Positions 1-7,200 of a DNA stretch of 16,601 nucleotides are shown here, one piece after another. Origin of the DNA: JACDBD01 sp050743385 (GTDB taxonomy: Bacteria > Actinomycetota > Acidimicrobiia > IMCC26256 > JACDBD01); contig JBOGFJ010000254.1 in the NCBI GenBank assembly GCA_050743385.1, forward strand, positions 1 to 16,601, read 5' to 3'. Under the pieces are notes generated by a model. It was not told the origin of the DNA. It did not search any database and saw only the letters and a list, made by a program, of their open reading frames with translations. The position numbers and the translations under genes were made by a program. Numbering within the stretch: position 1 is the stretch's first letter; each line of letters starts with the position of its first letter.

Positions 1-146
1 TGCTCAGCCCGGGCCCGTACCAGGCGGTCCTCCCGGTTGAGCTGGTCGAGCAGCTGCTGCGCCGGCGCGTCCCGGAGCTCGGGGCGCTCCTCGAAGAGGT
101 AGTCGAGCTGCCCGGCCAGGCGCGACACCGTCGGGTCGACCGACAC
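1..146 (-). CDS. Partial unrecognised protein, N-terminal end
   Basis: A minus-strand frame opens with GTG at 146-144 and stays open to the left edge, giving about 48 residues (VSVDPTVSRLAGQLDYLFEE at the start, then a charged, Leu/Gln/Arg-rich helical stretch). Third positions are mostly G or C, as in the clear genes nearby, so I think it is coding. The start lies 6 bases after the TGA of the amino-acid dehydrogenase and in the same frame, so the two genes are probably cotranscribed. I see no strong Shine-Dalgarno sequence. I do not recognise the family, and the fragment is too short to assign a function. It could also be a C-terminal extension reached only if the TGA at 155-153 were read through. 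Confidence 0.5.
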   Translation of the reverse strand, partial: MSVDPTVSRLAGQLDYLFEERPELRDAPAQQLLDQLNREDRLVRARAE

Positions 147-152
147 GGCGGC

Positions 153-1310
153 TCAGACCGCCTTCGCCGGCGCAACGCCGGGGCGCAACGTGCGGAGGGG
201 CTCGCCTCGCGTCCACGCCGCCGGGTCGCCGGGCCTCCACCGGCGGCCACCGCCCTCCTCCGCGATCCGCCGGCGCGCCATCGTCTCGGCCGCGCGTCCG
301 GGCGCCACCCCCAGCTCGCGCGCGAGCGCGAAGACGCGCGCCGTTGTGTCCTCGATCGCTGCCGCACGGGTCAGCGCCCGTCGCGGGTCGTAGCCGACGA
401 ACTCCTCCGCGATGTTGATGACGCCGCCCGCGTTGGCGACGAAGTCGGGGGCGTACACGATGCCACGCGCCGCCAGGGCGTCATCGACGGTGGCGTCGGT
501 CAGCTGGTTGTTCGCGGCACCGGCGATCGCCCGACAACGCAAGCGCGGCACCATCTCCTCGTCGAAGACACCACCCAGCGCGCAGGGGGCCAGGATGTCA
601 CACTCCTCTTCGAGCACCATCTCGACGGGGAGCGCGTCGACGCCCTGCGCGCGCACGAGCGCGTCGACCTGTTGCGTGTCGATGTCGGCCACGCCGACCG
701 ACGCGCCCGCGTCGACGAGGAGCTCGACGAGGTGCGTGCCGACGTGGCCGGCTCCCTGCACGGCAACGCGCCGCCCCGCCAGCGACGGCTCGCCGTCGAC
801 CTCCTCCGCCGCCGCCCGCATCGCCGCCATCACGCCGACCGCAGTGACGGGTGACGGGTCACCGGAGCCACCGGGCCCGTCGACGCCGGTCACCCACCGC
901 GTCTCCAGCGCGAGCCCGTTCATGTCGGCGGGAGTGGCGCCGACGTCCTCGGCGGCGATGTAGCGGCCGCCGAGCTCGTCGATGGCCCGACCCAGGGCGC
1001 GCAGGAACGGCTCGCTGCGGGCCTGGTGCGGGTCGTCCCACAGCACGACCGCCTTTCCGCCCCCCTGGTGCAGGCCGGCGGCGGCCGCCTTCAGGCTCAT
1101 CGCCTCGGAGAGGCGCAGCACGTCGGCGAGCGCCTCCCGCTCACTCGGGTAGTGCCAGAAGCGGATCCCGCCCAGCGAGGGACCGAGCGCGGTCGAGTGC
1201 ACCGCGATGATCGCTCGCAGCCCAACGGCTGCGTCGGCGACGAAGACGACCTGCTCGTGCCCGCCCCTCGCCATCGCGTCGGTCACGGAGAGCTCGGCCG
1301 CTGCCCCCAT
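153..1310 (-). CDS. Glu/Leu/Phe/Val (probably valine/leucine-type) NAD-dependent dehydrogenase
   Basis: Catalyses reversible oxidative deamination of an amino acid to its 2-oxo acid. The N-terminal half has the GGHEQVV and STALGPSLGG segments, a substrate-binding Lys (MSLK) and the catalytic Lys in GGGK, then the Asp of AEDVGATPADM. The C-terminal half is a Rossmann domain with GAGHVG followed by ADIDT, an acidic end typical of NAD binding. The order matches actinobacterial Vdh-like ELFV enzymes of about 365 residues; the chosen start gives 385. Start choice: ATG at 1310 leaves 15 residues before GGHEQVV, close to the family norm, and TACCGT lies 8 bases upstream. ATG at 1430 has a good AGGGA ribosome site and would add 40 residues, but that stretch is Pro/Ala/Arg-rich with fewer G/C third positions (about 75% against about 90% in the core). 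Both remain possible. Substrate preference among branched-chain amino acids cannot be read from sequence. Confidence 0.88.
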   Translation of the reverse strand: MGAAAELSVTDAMARGGHEQVVFVADAAVGLRAIIAVHSTALGPSLGGIRFWHYPSEREALADVLRLSEAMSLKAAAAGLHQGGGKAVVLWDDPHQARSEPFLRALGRAIDELGGRYIAAEDVGATPADMNGLALETRWVTGVDGPGGSGDPSPVTAVGVMAAMRAAAEEVDGEPSLAGRRVAVQGAGHVGTHLVELLVDAGASVGVADIDTQQVDALVRAQGVDALPVEMVLEEECDILAPCALGGVFDEEMVPRLRCRAIAGAANNQLTDATVDDALAARGIVYAPDFVANAGGVINIAEEFVGYDPRRALTRAAAIEDTTARVFALARELGVAPGRAAETMARRRIAEEGGGRRWRPGDPAAWTRGEPLRTLRPGVAPAKAV

Positions 1311-1448
1311 CACCATGGACGGTACCGCGCCGCCGGCCGGCTCACGACGGCTCGATGACAGGCGCGCCGGCGCGGGAGCGTCGGCAACCGGCCCAGCCCG
1401 GCGTCCGGGGTCGACTTCCACGGCCGTCATGTTCTCGTCCCTGGTGCT

Positions 1449-1477
1449 CTGACACCTCCACGGGGACGTGCGAAGCT
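1449..1477 (+). promoter_or_regulatory. Promoter for the beta-propeller lipoprotein gene
   Basis: CTGACA (1449-1454, five of six matches to TTGACA), a 17-base spacer, then GAAGCT (1472-1477). The ATG at 1486 follows 8 bases after the -10, so the transcript would start at or next to the start codon (leaderless). The -10 is weak, but the geometry supports both the promoter and the choice of ATG 1486. Confidence 0.4.
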
Positions 1478-1485
1478 GCCCGACC

Positions 1486-2670
1486 ATGCAGATCCCCACC
1501 CGGTGGCAGGTTGCGGCCGCGCTCGCCTCGATCGTGGTGGTCGCGAGCGCGTGCTCGAATGGTGGTGGCGATGACGACGCGCAGGTCGACACCGGCAACG
1601 ATCCCGAGACGTCCGTCGAGAGCTCGGCTCCGGACGCGCCCGACACGACCGAACCGGACGCGCCGGTGAACGTGTACGAGAACACCGGCGCCGACGACCT
1701 CGCCCCATCGGTCGCCGACATCCCCACCCGCGTCTACGTTCCCAACAGCGAGTCGAACACGGTGAGCGTGATCGACCCGACCACCTACGAGGTGATCAAC
1801 GACTTCCCGGTCGGTCAGCTCCCGCAGCACGTCGTGCCGTCACACGACATGCAGACGCTCTATGTGAACAACAACATCGGGAACTCGCTCACACCGATCG
1901 ACCCGCGTACCGGCCAGCCCGGGGAGTCGTTCCCGGTCGAGGTCCCCTACAACCTCTACTTCACGCCCGACGGCGCCAAGGCCGTCGTCATCATGGAGCG
2001 CAACAGCCAGGTCGACTTCCGCGATCCCGATACGTGGGAGTCGATCAAGCGGGTCGACATCCCGGCCGCCCAGCGCGATGAAGACGGCGACTCGGGTGTG
2101 AACCACGCCGAGTTCACCGCCGACGGCAAGACGATGATCGTGAGCTGCGAGTTCTCTGGATGGCTGGTGCGCTTCGACCTCGACACCATGGAGATCACGG
2201 GCGCGGTCGAGATCGGCGGCAAGCCCGTCGACGTCAAGCTCTCGCCCGATGGAACGGTCATGTACATCGCCAACGAGACCCGCAACGGCGTCCACGTGGT
2301 CGACTGGACCACGATGCAGGAGCTCCAGTTCATCCCCACCGGCGAGGGAACCCACGGCCTGTACCCGAGCCGCGACGGGACGCTGCTCTACGCCAGTAAC
2401 CGCCTCGGCGGGTCGGTCAGCGTCATCGACTTCGACACCCGCGAGGTCGTCGACACCTGGACCTTCGGCGGCAGCCCCGACATGGGTGGCGTTTCGACCG
2501 ACGGGAGCCAGCTGTGGCTGAGCGGTCGCTACCACGGCGAGGTGTACGTGATCGACACCACGAGCGGCGAGCTCATCCGCCGCATCCCGGTGGGCAGTGG
2601 GCCACACGGCCTCGCGCTCTTTCCCCAGCCCGGTCGCTACAGCATGGGGCACACGGGGAACTACCGCTGA
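1486..2670 (+). CDS. Secreted lipoprotein with YncE/YVTN-type beta-propeller repeats
   Basis: A 394-residue exported protein. Residues 1-22 form a lipoprotein signal peptide (basic start, hydrophobic core, VASA|C), so Cys23 should be lipidated and the protein anchored outside the membrane. Residues 24-70 are an Asp/Glu/Pro/Thr-rich linker. From about residue 80 to the end come repeated blades of roughly 40-45 residues with the pattern YV(A/P)N...VSVID..T.EV....VG..P..V..S.DG..LY, for example VYVPNSESNTVSVIDPTTYE and LLYASNRLGGSVSVIDFDTR. This is the YVTN/YncE propeller fold. I see no catalytic residues or haem-binding motif; a binding or scaffolding role is the most I can infer. ATG 1486 is preferred over GTG 1468 because it starts directly at the signal peptide. 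The stop codon overlaps the -35 region of the thi operon promoter. Confidence 0.85.
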   Translation: MQIPTRWQVAAALASIVVVASACSNGGGDDDAQVDTGNDPETSVESSAPDAPDTTEPDAPVNVYENTGADDLAPSVADIPTRVYVPNSESNTVSVIDPTTYEVINDFPVGQLPQHVVPSHDMQTLYVNNNIGNSLTPIDPRTGQPGESFPVEVPYNLYFTPDGAKAVVIMERNSQVDFRDPDTWESIKRVDIPAAQRDEDGDSGVNHAEFTADGKTMIVSCEFSGWLVRFDLDTMEITGAVEIGGKPVDVKLSPDGTVMYIANETRNGVHVVDWTTMQELQFIPTGEGTHGLYPSRDGTLLYASNRLGGSVSVIDFDTREVVDTWTFGGSPDMGGVSTDGSQLWLSGRYHGEVYVIDTTSGELIRRIPVGSGPHGLALFPQPGRYSMGHTGNYR

Positions 2671-2696
2671 GGATGCACTCGCACCGACGGTAAGAT
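2667..2696 (+). promoter_or_regulatory. Promoter of the thiamine-salvage operon
   Basis: TAAGAT at 2691-2696 is a good -10 hexamer in otherwise very GC-rich DNA. A weak -35, CTGAGG at 2667-2672, lies 18 bases upstream and overlaps the stop codon of the preceding gene. Transcription would start near 2703, a few bases before the TPP aptamer, so the whole aptamer would be in the leader RNA. Confidence 0.6.
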
Positions 2697-2706
2697 GTGA
2701 TCGAAA

Positions 2707-2812
2707 CCCAAGGGGAGCTCGGGTCAGCCGGGCTGAGAGGGTGGCCGGTCTCTTCCGGACAGCGCCACCGACCCACCGAACCTGCACTGGGTAATTCCAG
2801 CGGAGGGAGGGC
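2707..2812 (+). ncRNA. TPP riboswitch (THI element) in the thiN leader
   Basis: The conserved landmarks occur in order: GGGGAGC (2712-2718), CTGAGA (2733-2738), GAACCTG (2778-2784), the P5 hairpin CTGG-GTAATT-CCAG (2787-2800) and GCGGAGGGA ending at 2808. P3 is GCTCGG/CCGGGC around a 5-base loop. An extra helix, GGTGGC (2740-2745) with GCCACC (2764-2769), fills the joining region as in many actinobacterial members. P1 can form from CCC 2707-2709 with GGG 2809-2811. The purine-rich ribosome site GGAGGGAGG (2802-2810) lies in the 3' strand of the aptamer, 4 bases before the thiN GTG. TDP binding should therefore hide the ribosome site and block translation. I see no intrinsic terminator between the aptamer and the gene. 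Confidence 0.95.
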
Positions 2813-2814
2813 CC

Positions 2815-3492
2815 GTGGACGCCCCGCCACCCACAACGGCGCTGGTCGTCGCGGGCGGAGACCCCCTACCGGCGACGGTGGCGCGCCGGCTCCCGGGTGA
2901 GGACGCCCTCGTCGTCGCGGCCGATTCAGGTGTGGAGCACGCGCTCGCCCTCGGTCGCCGGGTCGACCTTGTCGTCGGCGACTTCGACTCCGCCGACCCC
3001 GTGGTCGTCGAGCAGGTGGCGGCGACGGGCGCCGAGATCGAGCGCCACCCGGAGGCCAAGGACCAGACCGACCTCGAGCTTGCGCTGCGGGCGGCGCAAG
3101 CACGGGGGGCGACGCGCATCGTCGTCGCCGGCGGCTACGGCGGCCGCCTCGACCACTTCCTCGCCAACGCGCTCGCGCTGGCCGGTCCCGCCGTCGACGG
3201 CGTGGCCGTCGAGTGGGTCACCGGTGACGCCCTCATCACCGTGGTACGCGCGTACGGCGAGATCACGGGCCGACCCGGCGATCTGTGCTCGCTGCTGGCC
3301 GTCGGCGGACCGGCGCGCGGCGTTCGCACGCGCGGCCTGCGATATCCGCTCGCTCGAGAAGACCTTGAGCCCGGGTCGACGCGCGGGGTCAGCAACGAGC
3401 TGACCGAGCGGACCGCCGAGGTGTGGGTGGAGCACGGCACCGTGCTCGCGATCCAGCCCGATCCCGAGTCCTCACATGCCGAAGGGACCTGA
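2815..3492 (+). CDS. thiN: Thiamine pyrophosphokinase (thiamine diphosphokinase)
   Basis: Transfers a pyrophosphate group from ATP to thiamine to give thiamine diphosphate in the cytoplasm. The 225-residue protein shows the family motifs in order: an N-terminal VVAGGDPL segment, AADSG (about 35-39), VVGDFDS (53-59), KDQTDLELAL (82-90) and GGYGGRLDH (105-113), followed by the C-terminal beta domain that completes the thiamine site. The length is usual for the family. The start is GTG 2815, set by GGAGGGAGG 4 bases upstream at the 3' end of the TPP riboswitch. It ends one base before thiB, so the gene is the first in a salvage operon: imported thiamine is pyrophosphorylated here and the product should repress the operon. 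Confidence 0.95.
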   Translation: MDAPPPTTALVVAGGDPLPATVARRLPGEDALVVAADSGVEHALALGRRVDLVVGDFDSADPVVVEQVAATGAEIERHPEAKDQTDLELALRAAQARGATRIVVAGGYGGRLDHFLANALALAGPAVDGVAVEWVTGDALITVVRAYGEITGRPGDLCSLLAVGGPARGVRTRGLRYPLAREDLEPGSTRGVSNELTERTAEVWVEHGTVLAIQPDPESSHAEGT

Positions 3493-3493
3493 C

Positions 3494-4528
3494 ATGCGCC
3501 GACTGCTCGTACCGATCCTCGCGCTGGCGCTGGTGACGGCGGCCTGCTCCGACAGCTCGTCCGACGACACCCTCACGCTCGTCACCCACGACTCGTTCTC
3601 GGTCTCCGACGACGTGCTCGCGGCGTTCACCGAGCAGACGGGAGTCGAGGTGGAGGTGCTGCCCGCGGGTGACGCCGGCGCGACCCTGAACCAGGCGATC
3701 CTCACCGCCGACGACCCGCTCGGCGACGTGATCTTCGGTGTCGACAACACCTTTCTCAGCCGGGCCACCGAAGCCGACATCCTCGTCCCCTACGAGTCGC
3801 CCGAGCTCGCCACCGTGCCCGACGAGCTCGAGCTCGATCCCCGCCACCGGCTCACGCCCATCGATCGGGGCGACGTCTGCATCAACTTCGACAAGGAGTA
3901 CTTCGCCGCGCAGGGGCTCGCCGTCCCCGAGACGCTCGACGACCTCACCGCCCCCGAGTACCGGGGGCTCCTCGTCACCGAGAATCCGGCGATGTCGTCG
4001 CCGGGGCTCGCCTTCCTGCTGGCGACGATCGCCGAGTTCGGCGACGACGGCTGGCGTGACTACTGGCAGCGGCTCCGCGACAACGACGTCGAGGTGGTGT
4101 CGGGTTGGGAGGAGGCCTACAACGGCGAGTTCAGCGCGGGCGAAGGACGAGGTGATCGACCTTTGGTCGTGTCGTACGCCTCCAGCCCTCCGGCGGCCGT
4201 GTACTTCTCCGATCCGCAGCCCGCGGAGTCGCCCATCGGCACTCTGCTCGCGAGCTGCTTCCGCCAGATCGAGTTCGCCGGGATCCTGCAGGGAACGTCG
4301 AAGGAGAAAGAGGCGCGCGAGCTGATCGACTTCATGCTGTCGGAGCGGTTCCAGGCCGACATCCCGCTGAGCATGTTCGTCTTTCCCGCGCGCGAAGGCG
4401 TCGACCTTCCCGACGTGTTCGTCGAGTTCGCCGACGTCCCGCCCGACCCGTTGAGCCTGCCACCCGACGCGATCGGCGAGAACCGGGAGCAGTGGATCCG
4501 CGAATGGACCGACACCGTGCTGCGATGA
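3494..4528 (+). CDS. thiB: Thiamine ABC transporter substrate-binding lipoprotein
   Basis: Extracytoplasmic thiamine-binding component of the ThiBPQ importer, 344 residues. MRRLLVPILALALVTAAC is a lipoprotein signal peptide with the lipidated Cys at residue 18, followed by a Ser/Asp linker. The mature part starts TLTLVTHDSFSVSDDVLAAF, the usual opening of ThiB/TbpA, and continues with GVDNTFLSRA, PIDRGDVCINFDKEYF, NPAMSSPGLAFLLATI and SGWEEAYNGEF, all family-typical segments. ATG 3494 is chosen over ATG 3476 because it begins exactly at the signal peptide and follows GAAGGGA (3481-3487) by 6 bases. One base separates it from the thiN stop, and it shares ATGA with thiP. The family binds thiamine, thiamine phosphate and TDP; which is preferred here cannot be read. 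Confidence 0.93.
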   Translation: MRRLLVPILALALVTAACSDSSSDDTLTLVTHDSFSVSDDVLAAFTEQTGVEVEVLPAGDAGATLNQAILTADDPLGDVIFGVDNTFLSRATEADILVPYESPELATVPDELELDPRHRLTPIDRGDVCINFDKEYFAAQGLAVPETLDDLTAPEYRGLLVTENPAMSSPGLAFLLATIAEFGDDGWRDYWQRLRDNDVEVVSGWEEAYNGEFSAGEGRGDRPLVVSYASSPPAAVYFSDPQPAESPIGTLLASCFRQIEFAGILQGTSKEKEARELIDFMLSERFQADIPLSMFVFPAREGVDLPDVFVEFADVPPDPLSLPPDAIGENREQWIREWTDTVLR

Positions 4529-6162
4529 GATGGCGACGCGCCGCCCTTCTGGCGGTGCCGGTGGCGTTCGTGGCGTTGTTCTTCGCCTACCCCGTGGCCG
4601 CGATCGTCGGACGCGGCCTGGTGCCCGACGGGAGCCTCGACCTCGAGTCGCTCGGCGACGTCGTCACCGACGGCGGGCTCCGGGAGGTCGTCTGGTTCAC
4701 GATCTGGCAGGCCACGGTCTCGACCGTGCTCACGGTGCTCGTCGCGATCCCAGGCGCGTACGTCCTCGGCCGGTACCGGTTCGCCGGCCGACGGCTCCTC
4801 TGGGCGGTCATCACCGTGCCGTTCGTGCTGCCGACGGTCGTGGTCGGCTCCGCGTTCCGCAGCCTGTTCGAGGACGGCGGCCCCCTCGGCAGGCTCGGTC
4901 TCGAGCAGTCGCTCGCCGCCATCCTCGTCGCGCACGTGTTCTTCAACTACGCGGTGGTGGCGCGCACGGTCGGCGGGCTGTGGTCGCACCTCGACCCGAG
5001 GCAGGAGGAGGCGGCCCGGGTGTTGGGCGCGAGCCGGTGGCAGGCGTTCCGGACGGTGACACTCCCGTCGCTGCGGCCCGCGATCGCGGCCGCGGCCTCG
5101 ATTGTGTTCCTGTTCACGTTCACGTCGTTCGGGGTCATCCTCATCCTCGGCGGTCCCACCTATGCCACCCTCGAGGTCGAGATCTACCGCCAGACGGTCT
5201 CGCTCCTCGACCTCCCCTTGGCGGCCGCGCTCACGATCGTCCAACTGACCGCGGTCGTCGCCCTGCTCGTGGTCTCGGCGCGCCTCGAGGGTCGGCGCAC
5301 CGGCGCCCTGCGCCTGCGAGCGGCGGCCGAGGTCGCGCGCCGACCACAGGGCTGGGCGCAACGGGGCCTTCTCCTCGCCAACCTCGCGGTGATGGGCCTG
5401 CTCCTGGGCGTGCCACTCGCCGTCCTCGTCGAACGATCGTTCGCGCTGTCGACCGGCGGCTACGGGCTCGACGCGTACCGCGCGCTCGGCGAGTTGCGCC
5501 GGGGGACGTCGTTGTTCGTGCCGCCCGCGGAGGCGATCATCAACTCGCTCGTGTTCGCGCTGGCTGCCACCGTGATCGCACTCGGCGTCGGCGGGCTTGC
5601 TGCGTCCGCGCTCGCGACCCGGCCCCGGCATCGCGCCGCTGGCGCCGCCGGTATCGAGACCCTGCTCATGCTCCCACTCGGCGTGTCGGCCGTGACTGTC
5701 GGCTTCGGCTTTCTCGTTGCGCTCGACGAACCGCCCGTTGACCTGCGCGGGTCACCGGTGCTCATCCCGATCGCGCATGCGGTCGTGGCCGTACCGTTCG
5801 TCGTCCGGGTGATGACACCGGTCCTGCGTTCGATCGACGAGCGCCTCCGCGAGTCGGCCGCGGTGCTGGGCGCCTCACCCGGACGTGTGTGGCGCGAGGT
5901 CGACCTGCCCATCGTGGCCCGCGCCGCACTCGTCGCCGCCGGTTTTGCGTTCGCAATCTCCCTGGGCGAGTTCGGCGCAACCGTGTTCATCGCCCGTCCC
6001 GACTATCCCACGCTCCCGATCGTGATCTTCCGCCTGCTGGGGCAGCCGGGCGCGGTGAACTTCGGCGCGGCCATGGCCGCGAGCACGATCCTGATGGCCA
6101 TGACCGCGACCGCCGTCGTCGCGATCGAGCGGTTCCGCGTCGGCCACGTGGGTCAGTTCTGA
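4525..6162 (+). CDS. thiP: Thiamine ABC transporter permease, fused two-domain type
   Basis: Membrane channel of the thiamine importer, 545 residues (E. coli ThiP is about 536). It is a tandem of two binding-protein-dependent permease domains, each with about six membrane segments. Each carries an EAA loop that docks on the ATPase: EEAARVLGASRWQAFRTVTL (161-180) and ESAAVLGASPGRVWREVDLP (443-462). The first helix is near residues 7-29. The start ATG 4525 overlaps the thiB stop as ATGA, so translation is probably coupled. A longer in-frame start at 4492 lies inside thiB and adds a hydrophilic stretch before the first helix, so I rejected it. The stop overlaps thiQ as TGATG. Confidence 0.94.
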   Translation: MRWRRAALLAVPVAFVALFFAYPVAAIVGRGLVPDGSLDLESLGDVVTDGGLREVVWFTIWQATVSTVLTVLVAIPGAYVLGRYRFAGRRLLWAVITVPFVLPTVVVGSAFRSLFEDGGPLGRLGLEQSLAAILVAHVFFNYAVVARTVGGLWSHLDPRQEEAARVLGASRWQAFRTVTLPSLRPAIAAAASIVFLFTFTSFGVILILGGPTYATLEVEIYRQTVSLLDLPLAAALTIVQLTAVVALLVVSARLEGRRTGALRLRAAAEVARRPQGWAQRGLLLANLAVMGLLLGVPLAVLVERSFALSTGGYGLDAYRALGELRRGTSLFVPPAEAIINSLVFALAATVIALGVGGLAASALATRPRHRAAGAAGIETLLMLPLGVSAVTVGFGFLVALDEPPVDLRGSPVLIPIAHAVVAVPFVVRVMTPVLRSIDERLRESAAVLGASPGRVWREVDLPIVARAALVAAGFAFAISLGEFGATVFIARPDYPTLPIVIFRLLGQPGAVNFGAAMAASTILMAMTATAVVAIERFRVGHVGQF

Positions 6163-7109
6163 TGCTCGGCATCCGGGGCCTCATCGTCCGCTATGGCGAC
6201 GTGGCGGCGCTCGACGGCCTCGACCTCGACGTCGCCGACGGCGAGGTCGTCTGCGTGCTCGGGCCCAGCGGCTGCGGCAAGAGCACGCTGCTCCGCGCCG
6301 TCGCCGGGCTGGAGGTACCCGCCGCGGGCACGGTGGCGTGGAACGGGCGCGATCTCGCGGGCGTTCCCCCCCATCGCCGCAACCTCGGCCTCATGTTCCA
6401 GGACCACTCCCTCTTCCCGCATCGCGACGTGCTGGGCAACGTGGCGTTCGGGCTCCGCATGCAGCGCGTCCCGTCGGCGCGCGCCCGCGCCCGGGCGGAG
6501 GAGCTGCTCGCGCTCGTCGGCCTCGCGGGTTACGAGCACCGCAGGGTCTCCGAGCTCTCCGGCGGCGAACAACAGCGGGTCGCGCTGGCACGCGCGCTCG
6601 CGCCCGCGCCCCGCCTGCTGATGCTCGACGAGCCCCTGGGTTCGCTCGATCGCCGCCTTCGCGACCGGCTCGTCGTCGATCTACGGGAGCTGTTCCTTCA
6701 CCTCGGCCAGACCGCGCTGTTCGTGACCCACGACCACAACGAGGCCTTCGCGGTCGCCGACCAGGTCGCGGTCATGCGTGCGGGACGCATCGAGCAGTTC
6801 GGACCGCCGGCCCAAGTGTGGAGGCGACCTGCGACGGAATTCGTTGCCCGCTTCCTCGGCTACAACGTCACCGCCGTTCTCGGCCCGGAGCGCGCCGCGG
6901 TGCGTCCCGACGGTCTCCGCCTCGAACCGGACGGATCCGTCACCGGCGTCGTGACCGCGCGCACGTTCCGCCGTGATCACTTCCTGATTCGGGTCAAGGT
7001 GGCCGACGGCCTTCCTCTCGAGGTCGCGGTGCGCGGCGACGTCGTCCCCGAGGTCGGCGACGCCGTCGCCCTCGCCGCCGAGCCTGAGGCCGTGATCCCG
7101 CTCGAGTGA
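6162..7109 (+). CDS. thiQ: Thiamine ABC transporter ATP-binding protein
   Basis: Cytoplasmic ATPase that powers ThiP, 315 residues. All nucleotide-binding elements are present: Walker A GPSGCGKST (34-42), Q-loop FQDHSLFPH (79-87), signature LSGGEQQRVALARAL (132-146), Walker B LLMLDEP (152-158), D-loop SLD (161-163) and switch His190 in VTHD. Residues from about 235 to 315 form an extra C-terminal domain (NVTAVLGPERAAVRPDGLRL, then GVVTARTFRRDHFLIRVKV), which resembles the TOBE-like regulatory domains of other importers. E. coli ThiQ, at about 230 residues, lacks this. The start ATG 6162 overlaps the thiP stop by one base (TGATG). It is the last gene of the riboswitch-controlled operon. Context makes thiamine the likely substrate; the ATPase alone would not show it. 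Confidence 0.92.
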   Translation: MLGIRGLIVRYGDVAALDGLDLDVADGEVVCVLGPSGCGKSTLLRAVAGLEVPAAGTVAWNGRDLAGVPPHRRNLGLMFQDHSLFPHRDVLGNVAFGLRMQRVPSARARARAEELLALVGLAGYEHRRVSELSGGEQQRVALARALAPAPRLLMLDEPLGSLDRRLRDRLVVDLRELFLHLGQTALFVTHDHNEAFAVADQVAVMRAGRIEQFGPPAQVWRRPATEFVARFLGYNVTAVLGPERAAVRPDGLRLEPDGSVTGVVTARTFRRDHFLIRVKVADGLPLEVAVRGDVVPEVGDAVALAAEPEAVIPLE

Positions 7110-7129
7110 CCGACGCCGAGCGAGACAAG

Positions 7130-7145
7130 TGTGCGCATCTGCACA
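7130..7145. repeat. Short inverted repeat downstream of thiQ
   Basis: TGTGC-GCATCT-GCACA is a perfect 5-base inverted repeat with a 6-base spacer, in a local dip in GC content 20 bases after the thiQ stop and about 20 bases upstream of the response-regulator -35. No T-run follows it. It could be a binding site for the response regulator or another factor, or a weak thi operon terminator hairpin. Nothing else is visible in the 91-base gap apart from the promoter listed next. Confidence 0.35.
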
Positions 7146-7164
7146 GGATCCTCACATCTCCGGC

Positions 7165-7193
7165 GAGACTCCCCCTGACCGGGTCCTTATCCT
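7165..7193 (+). promoter_or_regulatory. Promoter of the two-component/ribB operon, probably leaderless
   Basis: GAGACT (7165-7170, sharing the central GAC of TTGACA), a 17-base spacer, then TATCCT (7188-7193, a good -10). Seven bases separate the -10 from ATG 7201, so transcription should begin at the start codon. No Shine-Dalgarno sequence precedes that ATG, which fits a leaderless mRNA. Confidence 0.5.
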
Positions 7194-7200
7194 GGCAGTG

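Noticed and set aside
1311..1727. Extension of the dehydrogenase frame upstream to 1727
   Set aside because: It runs antisense into the lipoprotein gene, is Ser/Thr/Ala-rich, and goes far beyond the family N-terminus.
4117..5631. 504-residue open frame on the minus strand opposite thiB/thiP
   Set aside because: Its composition is Arg/Glu/Gly/His-rich low complexity, and it lies opposite two clear genes with conserved motifs; such frames are expected in DNA this rich in GC.
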